Assembly (NCBI GenBank): GCA_034638255.1
Contig: JAWPGT010000016.1
Location: 186,001 to 250,000, forward strand
DNA from: Coprinus comatus
Taxonomy: Eukaryota; Basidiomycota; Agaricomycetes; Agaricales; Agaricaceae
Reading direction: 5' to 3'
DNA: 64,000 bases
Position numbers and translations under genes: made by a program. The notes below the pieces were generated by a model. It was not told where the DNA came from. It saw only the letters and a list, made by a program, of their open reading frames with translations, and made no database searches. Below, in pieces: positions 36,956 through 48,735 of the stretch. Position 1 is the first letter of the stretch; every line of letters starts with the position of its first letter.

Positions 36956-37999
36956 CTGCATGGGGCATTGATAACTTGTGGATTTGTTGGACGTTTGAAC
37001 CGTAATTTGTGAAGCAACCTTTGTATTATGTTACTGAAATCGCTGTATATATGAGATGATGGAAGCTTGTCAGGACTGTAGACGAGAAATACTAAGTGTG
37101 AACGCAACCAGAAGATACACTGAACCCTAGTATATTCCTGAAAGGTACAGGATAAAAGTCTGATCTCAACTACATATTAGAGAATCCAAGTATTTTACAC
37201 TACATAATTATCTATATCAACCCGCCATACTTACTCGCCGTCTACACATTTACGTTTCATCATATGTAAGGTGTAGGTGGAGATTTTCGAGATATTCTGG
37301 CATGATTGACGTTTCCTTAAAGTTGTTGCTACTTCCCTTGGCGTTTTAATAGACCCTCTCTGAGCGTTCTTACTCTTCCTGGACCAGACCTCTTGGCTGA
37401 AAGACCGATTAGCACGTGATATAGGGAGAAAGCTGGCAGTTCCAGAAGCTCTGAGGCATTTAAACCACAACATCTTGGTGGTCCGACTCTCTTACAAGAG
37501 CTTACAGAGCTATACGAACGCGAAGCTGATTTGATCGACAGAGTATAGGAAAAGTTCCATGCCAGGTCCGTGTTCCTGGTACATAAATTGAAAACCTGGG
37601 GTGAGCTGGGGTGGGTGTGGGGTTGGAGGTACCCTGAGGTACCTGTGGGGGTGATCCTATTTTTAACGGCTTGGACCAACCACAAAATTCTATTTCATCA
37701 TGCCAAGCGGGGAAATCATGAACTCGTGACATTTTATAAAAGCATGAGACAAAACACAACATAAAAATATCCACACGCATGACCCCTACTCTATGTATCC
37801 AAAGGAGGACGTGACTGTTGGTATCAAGGCATATTTGATGAACAGGATCATGGCCTAGAGGTGGTTCTTGGCTATATTAACCCACTCAATTTTCAATTCT
37901 TTTGGTTTCCTATGTTTATCGTTGGCATATTGCTGCCGCTACCCCAACTCTCCAATTATCCATCCCCTTAATTTTCTTCCTCAGGCTTAAGCCACCACC
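36956..37999. other. Intergenic region
   Basis: No supported gene. Overlapping minus-strand frames of 80-118 codons at 37231-37780 have no recognisable motif and conflict with each other. A pyrimidine-rich stretch just before 38000 (CATCCCCTTAATTTTCTTCCTC) is consistent with the transcription start of the next gene. Confidence 0.45.
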
Positions 38000-38984
38000 A
38001 TGGAAGGAATCTCTAAATCCGAAGGACATCGAGGATTCAAACTAGAACCCACTCATGCGGCGATATTCTCTCTCGAAGTAATCTTTGCCATCTCAACATT
38101 CATTCAGGGAATAGTTGCTTGTTGGAACTTTCGACGACGAGCGCTTAAACTTCCTCCTTCCATTGCAACCCCTGAATTCGATCTTGGTTCCATTTTCCCC
38201 TCATGTTTATTATTAAGCACTACGTTGCTTACGGCTCTACATCTATTGAGGGTTGTGATGGTAGGAATGAAGAATAACATTCGAAACCCCGATCCTCAAC
38301 GATTTTCCATCGCTTATAATCAAGCTGTACTTGCAATGGAATTTACTGGAGAAACGATTCTTCTTGCTGGACTGTTAATGCTTGTTGTATATCGGAAGAA
38401 AATGTCGTTAAAATGGAAGGCGTGGAAGGAAAAGAAAACAGTTTTGGATATGGGGTTGATTGTTGTTTTGTTTGCGTTGGGATTTACTAGGGTTTTCATC
38501 ATTCCTTCAACACCCGAGTCAGCAAATACGAAAATACTACAAAATATTGCGATAACTTATTCGGCGGTTTATTTTATTGGGGCTATTGACTTATTCATCA
38601 CTTCGTTTTCTTTGTTTGGGAGATCGAGACAAAATGAATCGTGGGACCTTAGAGGTGATTCGGTGAGTAATTTTCCGGTCGGATGTCTTTGAAACTTACT
38701 TTTTCTGGATCTGGAATTATGGTGATTTGTAGATTCTGCAACATATAGCACTCCCTGTCGCGTTTTTGTTAGTTTGTGGAGCTTTGGTTTCACTTGTGAT
38801 TGATGTGATTGGGAGAGAGGTTATGGCGTTTAATGTAGTGGATATTGTTGTTAAGGGTGTAACACAACTTATCGTGATCACTTTTTGTTTGAGGTTTGGA
38901 ATTCCAAAAGGCTTGGAGGGTGTTGATTTTGATGATATGGACATGTCTGTCAAAGGTACTGAACAAGATGTTATGTTTCAATAA
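38000..38984 (+). CDS. Seven-transmembrane protein of unknown function
   Basis: Two exons (38000-38662 and 38733-38984) encode about 304 residues. The start codon sits in CCACCATGG, an optimal context. Seven hydrophobic segments can be picked out: AAIFSLEVIFAISTFIQGIV; FPSCLLLSTTLLTALHLL; AMEFTGETILLAGLLMLVVY; VLDMGLIVVLFALGF; AVYFIGAIDLFITSFSLF; IALPVAFLLVCGALVSLVI; and VVDIVVKGVTQLIVITFCL. Loops are short and basic on one side (RRRALK; YRKKMSLKWKAWKEKK), giving a consistent topology. The tail ends in an acidic VDFDDMDMS motif. The layout resembles fungal integral membrane or Pth11-like receptors, but the cysteine-rich CFEM domain and other diagnostic motifs are absent, so I assign no function. 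Confidence 0.75.
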
Positions 38985-39258
38985 TCGTTTTATGGTTTTA
39001 TGTTTTTACATAGTGTAGATATACCCCCTTGTAGTTTCCCTTGTAGTTTTACTTCTACACATGTAATTACATACTTTCCTTGCAGACAAAAATTTCCCAA
39101 TTTATGTGGCATAAGCCCCAATCAATAGCGATATCACTTTCGATTGTGAAGTTGTGAATGTGATATATATAGTCTGCATATAATTGTACCATGACATCCG
39201 AACTCTCACGTCAACTAGCGCTGAAGTTTTCTGTCTTGTCAACGGCACGCCCCAACTC

Positions 39259-40718
39259 ATGACCCCTCCAACTTGCCACATTTCCGAGCTCCCTGATGAG
39301 CTTTTATCAGCAATTCTACGTTGCGCCACCTATATCTCGTGGGAGATAGAGCCTCAACGACTTTTCAGTTTGTATAGACCTAGCTCGTCTGAAAGACGTA
39401 GATTCCAAGAGTATCAGGAAAACATGTTGGTTTGTGACTTGTTACATGGTTGTGTACTGGACTCTGACCATATTTTTTGTTGTCTTAGTTCAAACATGCC
39501 AGTATAAAGCTAGTCTCTAAGCGATGGTACAATGTTTCGGTTCCTTTTCAATTGGAATGGGTTGCTATTTCTGCTGATGACGAAGGAGACCTCACAAAGT
39601 TCCTTTCCTCCATTCGAAACGAATTCGGATTCAAGAGATCCGAAGGCTCTCACCCTTCTAACTGGTACACAAAACGACTTGACGTGGTTTTCCTTCATGA
39701 CCCCAGTCCAGAACTCATCACTGCCCTGGTCGACGTTATAGCGCTATTACCCAACATTGATATTTTCACAAGTACTATTGTCAAGGCTTATGCAAAGGCC
39801 ACGGATCTCTATAGATCTCTATATGCGCTTCCAAAGGACATCAGGACTCTCAGTTGCGAAGGACATCTTATCAGGGCACAAGAATGGGAACATTTTCTCA
39901 ACAATCATCCTAATCTAATAACGATAAATCCACCTATGATCTATGATCCTGATAGACTTTCACTCGCCTATTCGTCTAAATGCCTTGAACATATCCTCCT
40001 TTATCCTTCATTTACCAGCGCTCGATGGCTTTCAAATTCTTGTCCAACCATGAATATGTTGACGATACAACGGTTTTTTCAACCTTGGCTCAACGCTGTT
40101 TCAGAAGCTATACCATACGCTTCGACTTTGACAAGGATACATTTTGCTTGTGATTATCTGTGTCACATTGATTTTATTGAAGAGTATGATAAACTCTTCG
40201 GTCAATGTGTAAATCTAGAACGACTCGATTTATCTGTTGGGAACTGGTATCGACTTCGGAAGTTGGATAGTCCATCATTTCCATCCTTTGTCCTTCCTTT
40301 ATCTGTCAAAGTCCTTGGAATTCGAATAGGAGTGGATGAACGTGGAAATTATCGGCGAAATAAATCTTCACTTACGATAGACGATCATATTTTGTGGTTT
40401 ATGAGATGGATGACTCATGCCACACGTTCTGATATATCAATGGAGGAGGAAGATGAGGAGGGGGAGGGAACTTGTTATAGTGGGAAGAATCGACTTTTCG
40501 AAGAGCAAGTCACTGTTGAATTCTTTGATGAATTCACTTTGGATCCGTTTTTGGCGGAAGGTGTGGCTATTTTTCAATATAGACCGAGGTTTCTTACTTC
40601 ATGGACGATGTTTGATGGAACACGGATTGATCTTGCAAGATTGGAATTACAGGAGGTTTTTGAATTACAAGAGCGGGCGAAGATGAGAATAAAGATTAGG
40701 GGTGGTTATTTACCATGA
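39259..40718 (+). CDS. F-box domain protein, basidiomycete type
   Basis: Two exons (39259-39429 and 39489-40718; 59-nt intron) encode about 466 residues. The F-box is at the N-terminus, HISELPDELLSAILRCATY, and continues across the intron into KLVSKRWYNVSVPFQLEWVAIS. That is the standard basidiomycete F-box pattern with the intron inside the domain. The rest is a Leu-rich region without clear repeats (FLNNHPNLITINPP; LTRIHFACDYLCHIDF; QCVNLERLDLS) resembling degenerate leucine-rich repeats, with an acidic loop MEEEDEEGEGT near the C-terminus. F-box proteins link substrates to SCF ubiquitin ligases; the target here is unknown. The in-frame ATG at 39184 is possible but lies in weaker context; 39259 (MTPPTCHISELP) starts just before the F-box. 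Confidence 0.85.
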
Positions 40719-41252
40719 TATAGTTGTATGGTACTATTATGTAGATGACAAGCTTATGTTATTATTATTATTTTGTGGGAGGAGTAGTAGCCGTCGTCTA
40801 TGCTAGGGTAGTGCATGAATATGTTCAAATTATAGTCATTGATATATTCAATGTTTGGAAATGATATCGGGTCATTAATCAGAGTCATAGATCCTCATGC
40901 TGTCACCTTCTGACACTTTAGGCACAGGTAACGTGTTGGGGGCTTGAAAGTTGAAGCACATCTCAGCTGATGTGTCAGTCATAGTAAATTGTAATTTTTA
41001 TTATTTTTATTTCCCTTTTTTTGAAATAAATTCAAGCAAAAGCCAGTGCTTTCCTTAAGTTCTCAATCACCAATATCGAGTACCGAGCGGTGAATTCAAA
41101 TTTATTGTTGTTCCGACTGTGAACGATGCGATCGGAAGTGACGGTCGAGTCAGGCTTTGTGTGAATAGGCTTGTGGCTGTGCGCTGACATACGTCAAACT
41201 AGAAATATAAGTCGGCCTCAAACCTTTGAATCTCTACACTCTTATTTCTTGC
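40719..41252. promoter_or_regulatory. Intergenic region with the promoter of the NFX1/FAP1-type gene
   Basis: Includes the 3' flank of the F-box gene, with an ATT trinucleotide run near 40750, and the upstream region of the zinc-finger gene. A TATA-like AATATAAG at 41204-41211 lies 42 bases before ATG 41253, so transcription would begin very close to the start codon. Confidence 0.5.
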
Positions 41253-44200
41253 ATGGAAGCCGCTACATCTTCGGTCACCACAACCACCCACAGCTAACAG
41301 CACACAAGGTGAAAGTCGGAAGAAAAATAATAGATATCACGGTCACAGGAAACCGCGACCTCAACAAGATACACCCACTGTAGATGATGCTGGATCGTCT
41401 GTGCAATCAGCTCCTGCAGGTTCAGAGGCTGCTGCGATAGACGGTAGTACCCAAAACAAATCTACTAGAAGACCTCCGAGGCCACGTAAACAGGTTCAAG
41501 GTGCTTCTCAGGACGCACAACCTAGGCCTGAAGGTTCCACTCCCGAATCTTCATCTACAATCAAACGACCAAATAGTCACCGACGACCACCCAGACCTCA
41601 AAACGCGTCCCACCTTCAAATAATGGGCAACAAAATTCGGATCGCCCTCAGAATCTTGCACAAAATCCCAAGCCACCTGGAGGAGGAAGACAATCCAAGT
41701 TCAAAGGAAAACTTACCGAGGGTGATGCCGCCACTGGTCAAGCACGCCAGAAACCTTTCAACAAGTATCGACCCAAAAATGACACTGTGATTACCGATGA
41801 TCTTACGGGACGTCTTATCCGAGAATTTACCACTCCCCCTTACCCCGATTGTCCAATCTGCTTTTCAACTATTCGTCGTGAGGAACCTATCTGGTCTTGC
41901 TCTCCATCTATACCTACTATTCTGCCACCTGGAGCAGAAGGGCCCGCACAGTACTGTTGGACAACTTTCCATCTTAAATGCATTCGATCTTGGGCTTCCA
42001 AGAATGTGAAGGATCTTGAGGATGCTTGGAGGGCAAGGGGAGAGGAAGGGAAACAAGGGGATTGGAGATGTCCGGGCTGTCAAGGCAAACGCGAAATAGT
42101 ACCAAAGGTTTACTGGTATGTGATTCCAGTCAAATATATCATTCTGTAACATTGACCGTTGTATGTAGGTGCTTCTGTGGTACCACGCCAGAACCGAAGC
42201 CTCTCCGGCTATCTACTCCCCATTCATGTGGTGGACCATGTTCTCGAGTACGAGAAAGTGGATGTGGACACCCATGTCCTCTTTCTTGTCATCCAGGCCC
42301 ATGTCCCCCATGTCAGGTCACTACTCGTTTGGCCTGTTATTGTCCTCGGAAATCCATTATTGCCTTCCGATGTGGAATCGACCAGGAAAGAGGGGGAAAG
42401 GGAAAGAATCTTTCTTGTGGCAATGTATGTGGACGAACTCTTGGATGTGGAACACATCAATGCGTAGATGTATGTCACGAAGGACCGTGTAACCCATGCT
42501 TTGTTCGAGACTTGGTTCGTTGCTACTGTGGAAAATCCGAAAAAGAAATCGGATGTGGTGAAGGAAAGGCAGAAGAATGTTTTGTAGAAGGGGAAAAACC
42601 TTGGATTGGCCGTTTCACCTGTGATTCGATTTGCGAACGATCTTTCGACTGTGGTATCCACAAATGTCAGAAAACGTGTCATGCACCATCCCATGCACCC
42701 GCACCGTGCCCTAGATCACCGTCACTCGTTACCCATTGTCCATGCGGAAAATCGTCCATCGCTCCCTCCCCATACTCTAACCTCTTCCAATATGACTTTC
42801 CCGCGCGTGCTAAATGTACCTCTCCAATTCCCACTTGCAATGCCATTTGCGAAAAACCTCATAAATGTGGACATCCTTGTCGAGCGAAATGTCATCAAGG
42901 ATCTTGTCCACCTTGTACCTTTGAGATTACGCGACCATGTCGCTGTGGCGCTTCAACTAAATCTCTTCCGTGTCACGAAATCTACAATAGTGATACCGGT
43001 GAAGAAGCTGAACTTCTTTGTGATCGTCCATGTACGGTTCTTCTTGCATGTGGTCGTCATGAATGTAGGCGTATATGCTGTCCATTGGCATCATTAGCGA
43101 TGAATACTGGGAAGAAAGGAAAGAAACGTATGGTGGAAGATGGACCTGGTCTCGGAGAGGAACGTGGAGGGTTGCATGAATGCGATCGGATCTGCGAAAA
43201 GTTTTTGTCCTGTGGAAATCACAAATGTCAAGAGCGGGATCATAAAGGAGTGTGCCCTCCTTGCTTGCGAAGCTCGTTCGAAGAGGTAAGATAATCATTT
43301 GAGTATGTGTCAGAATTTTGAATTCTAATCCAACATTTTATTACTTTTAGATGATTTGCTTCTGCGGTAGAACCGTGTATGAACCGCCTATCCCCTGTGG
43401 AACTGTTATGCGTTGCACTTACCCCTGTCCACGACCTCCACCTCCTTGTGGTCACCCAGAGTACCACATCAATGTCATGAAGATCCGTATCCTTGTCCAC
43501 CATGCGCATCTTTGACAACGAAACCATGTGCTTGTGGCAAAAAACAGATGCCCAATATTCGATGCTCGCTTGAGAGTGAAAAAGTCTCTTGTGGTGCTCG
43601 ATGTGGAAAGTTACTTTCTTGCGGTTTTCATCATTGTGAGAGGTCATGTCATGCTGGTGATTGTGGAACGTGTACTGCTACTTGTGGTAAATTAAGGAAA
43701 GGATGGTAAGTATCTATTTTCTCGAGCTATTTTACACGTTATATAAACTGAATCGTCCCTCCTCTTCAGCCTTCCAGACCATCATTTATGCACATTACCA
43801 TGTCATGCACCTTCAAGTTGTCCTGAAACAGACCCATGTTCATCTGTGATCGCAGTTACATGTCCATGTGGTAGAATCAAACAAGCAGCAAGTTGCGGGA
43901 AATGTAGATCCCAACCTCAAGGTGATAAACGGCCTTCACCATTGTGTACAAAAGAATGCAACATTGCGATTAGAAACGCGAAATTGGCTGAAGCATTGGG
44001 AATTAACCCTACGAAAAGTGTCGTAGGATTAAGTTCTTCTGTTGGTGGATTTGGAAGTTTGGTTAATAGTGTTACTTATAATGATGAGGTTGTGGCGTTT
44101 GCAAGGGATAATTCCAGGTTTTTGGGTGTTGTTGAGAAGGCTTTTGCGGAATTTATTAATGCGGTTAATAAGAAGAATACGGTGTTACCGCATATGCCAC

Positions 44201-44905
44201 CTGAAAAAAGGAAATTTGTTCATGATGTGAGTTTTTTTTTCTGTTTGATTCTCGTTACATTCGTTTTGCTAAAACTGTTTCTTTTTTCTTTTTCTTTAGC
44301 TTGCAACATACTACAGGATCGATACTCAATTAATTGATCAAGAACCACATCGAAGTGTTCAACTCGTTCGTCGTTTAGACACTCGATTACCAACACCTCT
44401 TTTATCTTCTATCATCCAATCAACAAACCCAACTCCAACACCCAATTTAGGTAAATTGGGTAATTTGAAGAGTGGTGGAATTGGTTCACCAAGTTCATCT
44501 TCTTCGAATCTAGGTTTACCTTTGTCAATGTCAGCTAGTGGTGGACCATTTTGGAGACCTACTTCAGCTTCTCCTAGGCCTGGTGTACCAGGAACTACGA
44601 ATACGACTACGATGTCGACAGCGACAGTGGCGACTAATACTGGAACTTCAGTTGCTAGAGGTTGGTCAACTGTAGCTGCTCCTCAACCTACTCGACCTAG
44701 TCCTAGTAGTAGTATTCGGAATGATAGTAGTGGTTGGGGCCAAGTATCTCAACCTCCGAGTCAGGTTTCGAGAAGTAATAATGGATCACCTGCGGTTTTT
44801 GGTATTGGTAGTAATAGTAAAAGTGGTTTGAGAGAAGGTTTATCTGTTGTTGAGGGTGGTGGAAATGATGATGCTGTGCCGGAGAATTGGGAAGATGATA
44901 GTTAG
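41253..44905 (+). CDS. FAP1: NFX1/FAP1-type zinc-finger protein (RING-like plus NF-X1 fingers plus R3H)
   Basis: About 1,150 residues. After a Gln/Pro/Arg-rich disordered N-terminus comes a RING-like C-terminal-type finger: CPICFSTI, WTTFHLKCIRSWA, DWRCPGCQ. A series of about nine NF-X1 zinc fingers follows, for example CGHPCPLSCHPGPCPPC, CGTHQCVDVCHEGPCNPC, CGHPCRAKCHQGSCPPC, CGNHKCQERDHKGVCPPC and CGFHHCERSCHAGDCGTC. An R3H motif (RKFVHDLATYYRI...DQEPHRSVQLVRR) precedes a Ser/Gly-rich tail ending ENWEDDS. The family includes human NFX1 and yeast Fap1, which bind DNA or promoters, act as E3 ligases, and in yeast bind FKBP12 against rapamycin. Introns lie at about 42116-42167, 43287-43350, 43707-43769 and 44228-44299. 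Three single-base frame problems are visible: +1 near 41295 (in-frame TAA after THS), -1 between about 41575 and 41725, and -1 at about 43461 within a finger. With those corrected the gene is complete. Confidence 0.88.
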
Positions 44906-45891
44906 TTAGAGTTGGGGTTTTTGAAACGTTATAGGGTGGTTGGTTGTTTGGAATCTCTTGTTCTTTGAACCTTTGATAAAAATAGGAGAAACTCGGGGTG
45001 TTGATTGGGTTTCAAATTATTTACTGTGAATTTCTTTCTTGATTTTCCAACTAGGAGTACCGTTTCGCTAGAACATTAGTTAAAGCATTTTACTTGTTGT
45101 CGAGGAACACAGCCGCCTTGTTCAGTACAAATATACTCACTTTAGCCTTCTAAATCAGTCATTGAACTATGTGTTTCCGTTTTTGGGTTTTGATACACAG
45201 TGTTCTCTCCTTTTCCGAAGTTACTTGCCTGGCAACCTGTTTCTTTGGTAACTGACCACGCTTTCGGTTAGCGGAGGGATAGGTTTATGAATGGACTTCA
45301 CAATGATTACTATGTTTTAATTAATGGAACATCGCCCAGAGATTCTTACTTATTCTGAAAGTAGTATATCACTTATTGACTATAGATCGAATTGGGAGTT
45401 GGAAAGTAGTAATCGTCTGGGTTGTTAGATCCAAACCCATATTTAAGTACTACGACTCGGATACAATGTCACCTTTGTACTTGAATTATACTATTCAATG
45501 TCAAGTTTATTTTTAGATTTCAATTGGGCGACCCTTGTCCTTGAATGAATATAAGGTGTAGTCAGACTATAGAGTATCTGGTTGTGGATATCCTCTATCC
45601 TGGTGAGTCACTACTGGATTAGGGGTATGTTTTGTACTGACCGATCAATAGATGTTCTGCTAGCGAGAACGTTCTCGTTTGAACGTTTGAACATATCATG
45701 GACCATTTATCGTTCATTGTTTTGGCTTCGATACCTTATGCATTGACTTGTGAGTAATCTTTGAACGGGAACAAAGGTCACCGAATGTTTTAGGGTATAA
45801 ATTGTCTAAGAGATGATACTCTACAGTAGGAGTGTCTGGCTTCTAACCCTCCCTTAGTGTTCAGTCAAGAGTCTAGAGTTGGAACACTGTT
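44906..45891. other. Intergenic region
   Basis: The first 150 bases are likely 3' UTR of the zinc-finger gene. No gene is seen. A perfect 14-base palindrome CGAGAACGTTCTCG near 45664-45677 contains the heat-shock-element core GAAnnTTC and is followed by two copies of GTTTGAAC. It lies about 220 bases before the next start codon. Confidence 0.4.
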
Positions 45892-47014
45892 ATGGCTGGT
45901 GAGGTATGTTCTAAGTGATAACATTTTGTTTTCTCTTCTCATTCCTGCTCGTACGCTAATCCATTCATATTTTTCCAGTTTGCAATGGTTCTCTTGATTA
46001 CGATGTCTTTTGACACACTAAAATACATATAGCAATAAATGGTATAGGCGCAGGTCCTACCGTTGGGCACAGTGACATTTCGGACCAACTCAACTCCAAC
46101 TCTGGAGAGGGTTATTGGCAAATTGCCATCAACGTTGTGACCGGAGGAATCAGGACAGACGTACTCGATCAGTTAACGGTGGGTTAATGAATTGGGTTTA
46201 ACCAGATCACATCATAATCAACTTTTTTTTCAAGACAATGGCATACCTCACCGCTACTGCTTCATTTATATTATCTTACGCTGATGAAGAGTACGGATTA
46301 CAGGAATTTTCTCTCTACAGGAAATGCTCTTCGACAAGTTTTGGTGCACTTTTTCAACTCCTGTGGACTCTGCTAGTTTGGATCTTTTTTAGTTCTAGTC
46401 GGCGAGAATCCACCCCAAATCACCCCAATTACCGATATAAAGGTTTCCGCATTGAATGTGTTGTTTCCTGTGTAATCATCACTATACGGGTGGTAGAGGT
46501 TATCTGGTGCAACTGCTCACAGGAATTCATTGTCGATACCCGGATTGTAACGTTTATCCCGTTGGTATTGTCTCACGTTTGGTTTTATTATCTCCTTTAC
46601 AAGGCGTTGGTGATGGATATGCTGGAGCGGCACTCACTTTCAACGTGGCGCCCATGGAAGGATCGATGTTACCAACTTATGATACCGGGATTCTTACATA
46701 TAAGTAGGCTGAGGCGACCATTTCCTTCACAATTCGCAGGAACTATATCACCAGATACCTCAGCCATTCAAGCAGAATTTGATGAACTGCAACCACAAGG
46801 GCTGGGTCACTTTTCCGAAACATCGATGGTAGCTCCGAGCAACATAGAAGATACTTCCAGTGAGATGTGCCCTCAAGATGACGATGACATTCATGATAGT
46901 TACAGTATCTACTACGACGCTAGCAGGTTGTCACCCTTATCGTCCCTCGGATCGGGTTCCCCGCTCCACCTTGTTGATATAGACGATATGGATGATACAA
47001 CCTGGTATCATTAG
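45892..47014 (+). CDS. Polytopic membrane protein of unknown function
   Basis: Three exons are inferred: 45892-45898 (MAG), 46054-46178 and 46235-47014, all joining in frame. They give about 304 residues starting MAGPTVGHSDISDQLNSNSGEGYWQIAINVV. If the 5' exons are wrong, the gene would start at ATG 46238. At least four hydrophobic segments are visible: MAYLTATASFILSYA; FGALFQLLWTLLVWIFF; IECVVSCVIITIRVVEVIW; and VTFIPLVLSHVWFYYLLY. The C-terminal third is acidic and Ser-rich (PQDDDDIHDSYSIYY; DIDDMDDTTWYH) and probably cytosolic. No homologous family is recognised. It does not resemble the three GPCR-like paralogues downstream. Confidence 0.6.
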
Positions 47015-48735
47015 AAATTAGAAGGCCCCTGTCTTTTCTCCTTGAATCTTGGCCCGAGTCATACATAAATTTCTGCATGGTACTACATCCCCCATCTTTC
47101 CTTTTGCCTTTCTTTCCTCGCCCCGCCTCGATTTCTCTTGTTTCCGACGCTGGGCGTCTTCATGGTTCCACACCACGCACTCAACTCAGTAATAGTACAG
47201 TGTACTACAGTTTAAAGGAAATTGACATTTCCTTCGTTTCCTTTTCTTTTCAAGCAATGTCTCTGTATACTTTTCCAAGCCTTCAATGGACTTGTCTCTT
47301 ACTTGTCATCTATCACGTTCCTGTACATGCAATCTTGTAGATAAAGAATCCGTATAACTTGAAGTAATCTACGCATGTACTTGGTTCTCTAGCGAATATA
47401 CAACTCATTTCATATCACGAGTCACTTGGAAATTGGAATCACCTGTTATTCCATACTACACCATACAATCCCCATTTTACATCTTTTGGATCACCCTGAT
47501 TTAAATCAAAAAATCTGCTGTTCGTGTAGTCTCGCAGCACCACATCTTTCACATACCCAACTCCATAGTTGACACCTTTCCTTTTACTTGCTACGACTTT
47601 TTTCGCTTTCATTTTGTCACTGAATTAAGTACTCTCTATAACATGCTATATTTAAAAAAGGTGGTCTGATGTTGCATATTAAAGACCATGTGAAATCTCT
47701 GAAATGAAGCTTTTAAGTTTCCCCGGGTATGATTATGCAAAGTACTATTCACGTAAGCCCCTTCAAGAACTTGGAGACACGGGTAGTACCTGGTACTCAA
47801 GGTAGTATCGTACTAACTAGTTAAGGAGTTTAATGGTATGTGTTGTAGTATATATTGTGACTCTAAAACCTATTTTCAGGTAACTTCCACGGGCAACCAT
47901 CGATCATCGATCACAGCGGATGATATATGATCATTATGATTCTCGTGGTACCAAGCTTCGAGAACTATCGGAAATGACTTCGGATTGTTACTATTTATGA
48001 TATGACTGTACATTTGCAGCAATTATGACTTATAGGCGTCAGCTGTGGTGGAATTCGTGGGTCTAGCATAGCCCAGAGTCCGACTCCCCGCAGACCACTA
48101 TCAACGGAGTCCTGGGGCTGTGGTTGCATTGGTGTATCCATTCGGTGCTGGTACAATAATATTGGAGTTATCGAAGAAGCTTATTATTGCCTTTTAAATA
48201 TAGGCCAAGTAACTTGGAATAATTGGATGTCCTTTAAATCGTGCGCGTTGCAATATTTGTTGTTCTGATGAGCATGCAATTAAGAATGCATAGTGAGAGG
48301 ATCTATTTATAAGTGACACCGGCAAAACGTCAGCGCTTCAGCGGTTGTTGTGACGCCAGGTATAGCCCTTTGCATATTACCATCACGCTGCACTCTGACA
48401 CCGACTGGATACGGGACAGGCTTCATCGATAGTCGCAAACTATAGTGATTTTCAGCACACACTACTCTTGTTCCTCTCTCCAGGTTGGCATATCTACATC
48501 TTACAAGCCTCTCTGTGCTTGACTAAGAATGTTGATGGAATGGATGTTAATATAACTCGTCATCCCACACCGGCGCTCCTGATAAACTAGGTACGAGCTA
48601 TATCCCCATATAATATCCTGCCCGAAGTTCCTTCTATGTATCAGTAATCGACAGTACCGCCCATCTCTGTGACACTTACCTCCTGCGCTCGTACCTGGAC
48701 ACCTTTGTACTATTCATGAGAAGAAAGGCTCGATA
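47015..48735. other. Intergenic region (1.7 kb)
   Basis: No frame above 90 codons and no motif. GATC-rich patches with self-complementary sequence (CATCGATCATCGATCACAG, about 47896-47914) resemble those near 13.1 kb. The promoter of the first GPCR-like paralogue should lie within the last few hundred bases. Confidence 0.45.

Noticed and set aside
37231..37780. Three overlapping minus-strand frames of 80-118 codons
   Set aside because: Mutually exclusive, no domain, no splice-site support.
42224..42694. Minus-strand frame of 156 codons antisense to the zinc fingers
   Set aside because: Explained by the Cys-codon-rich sense strand; no independent support.
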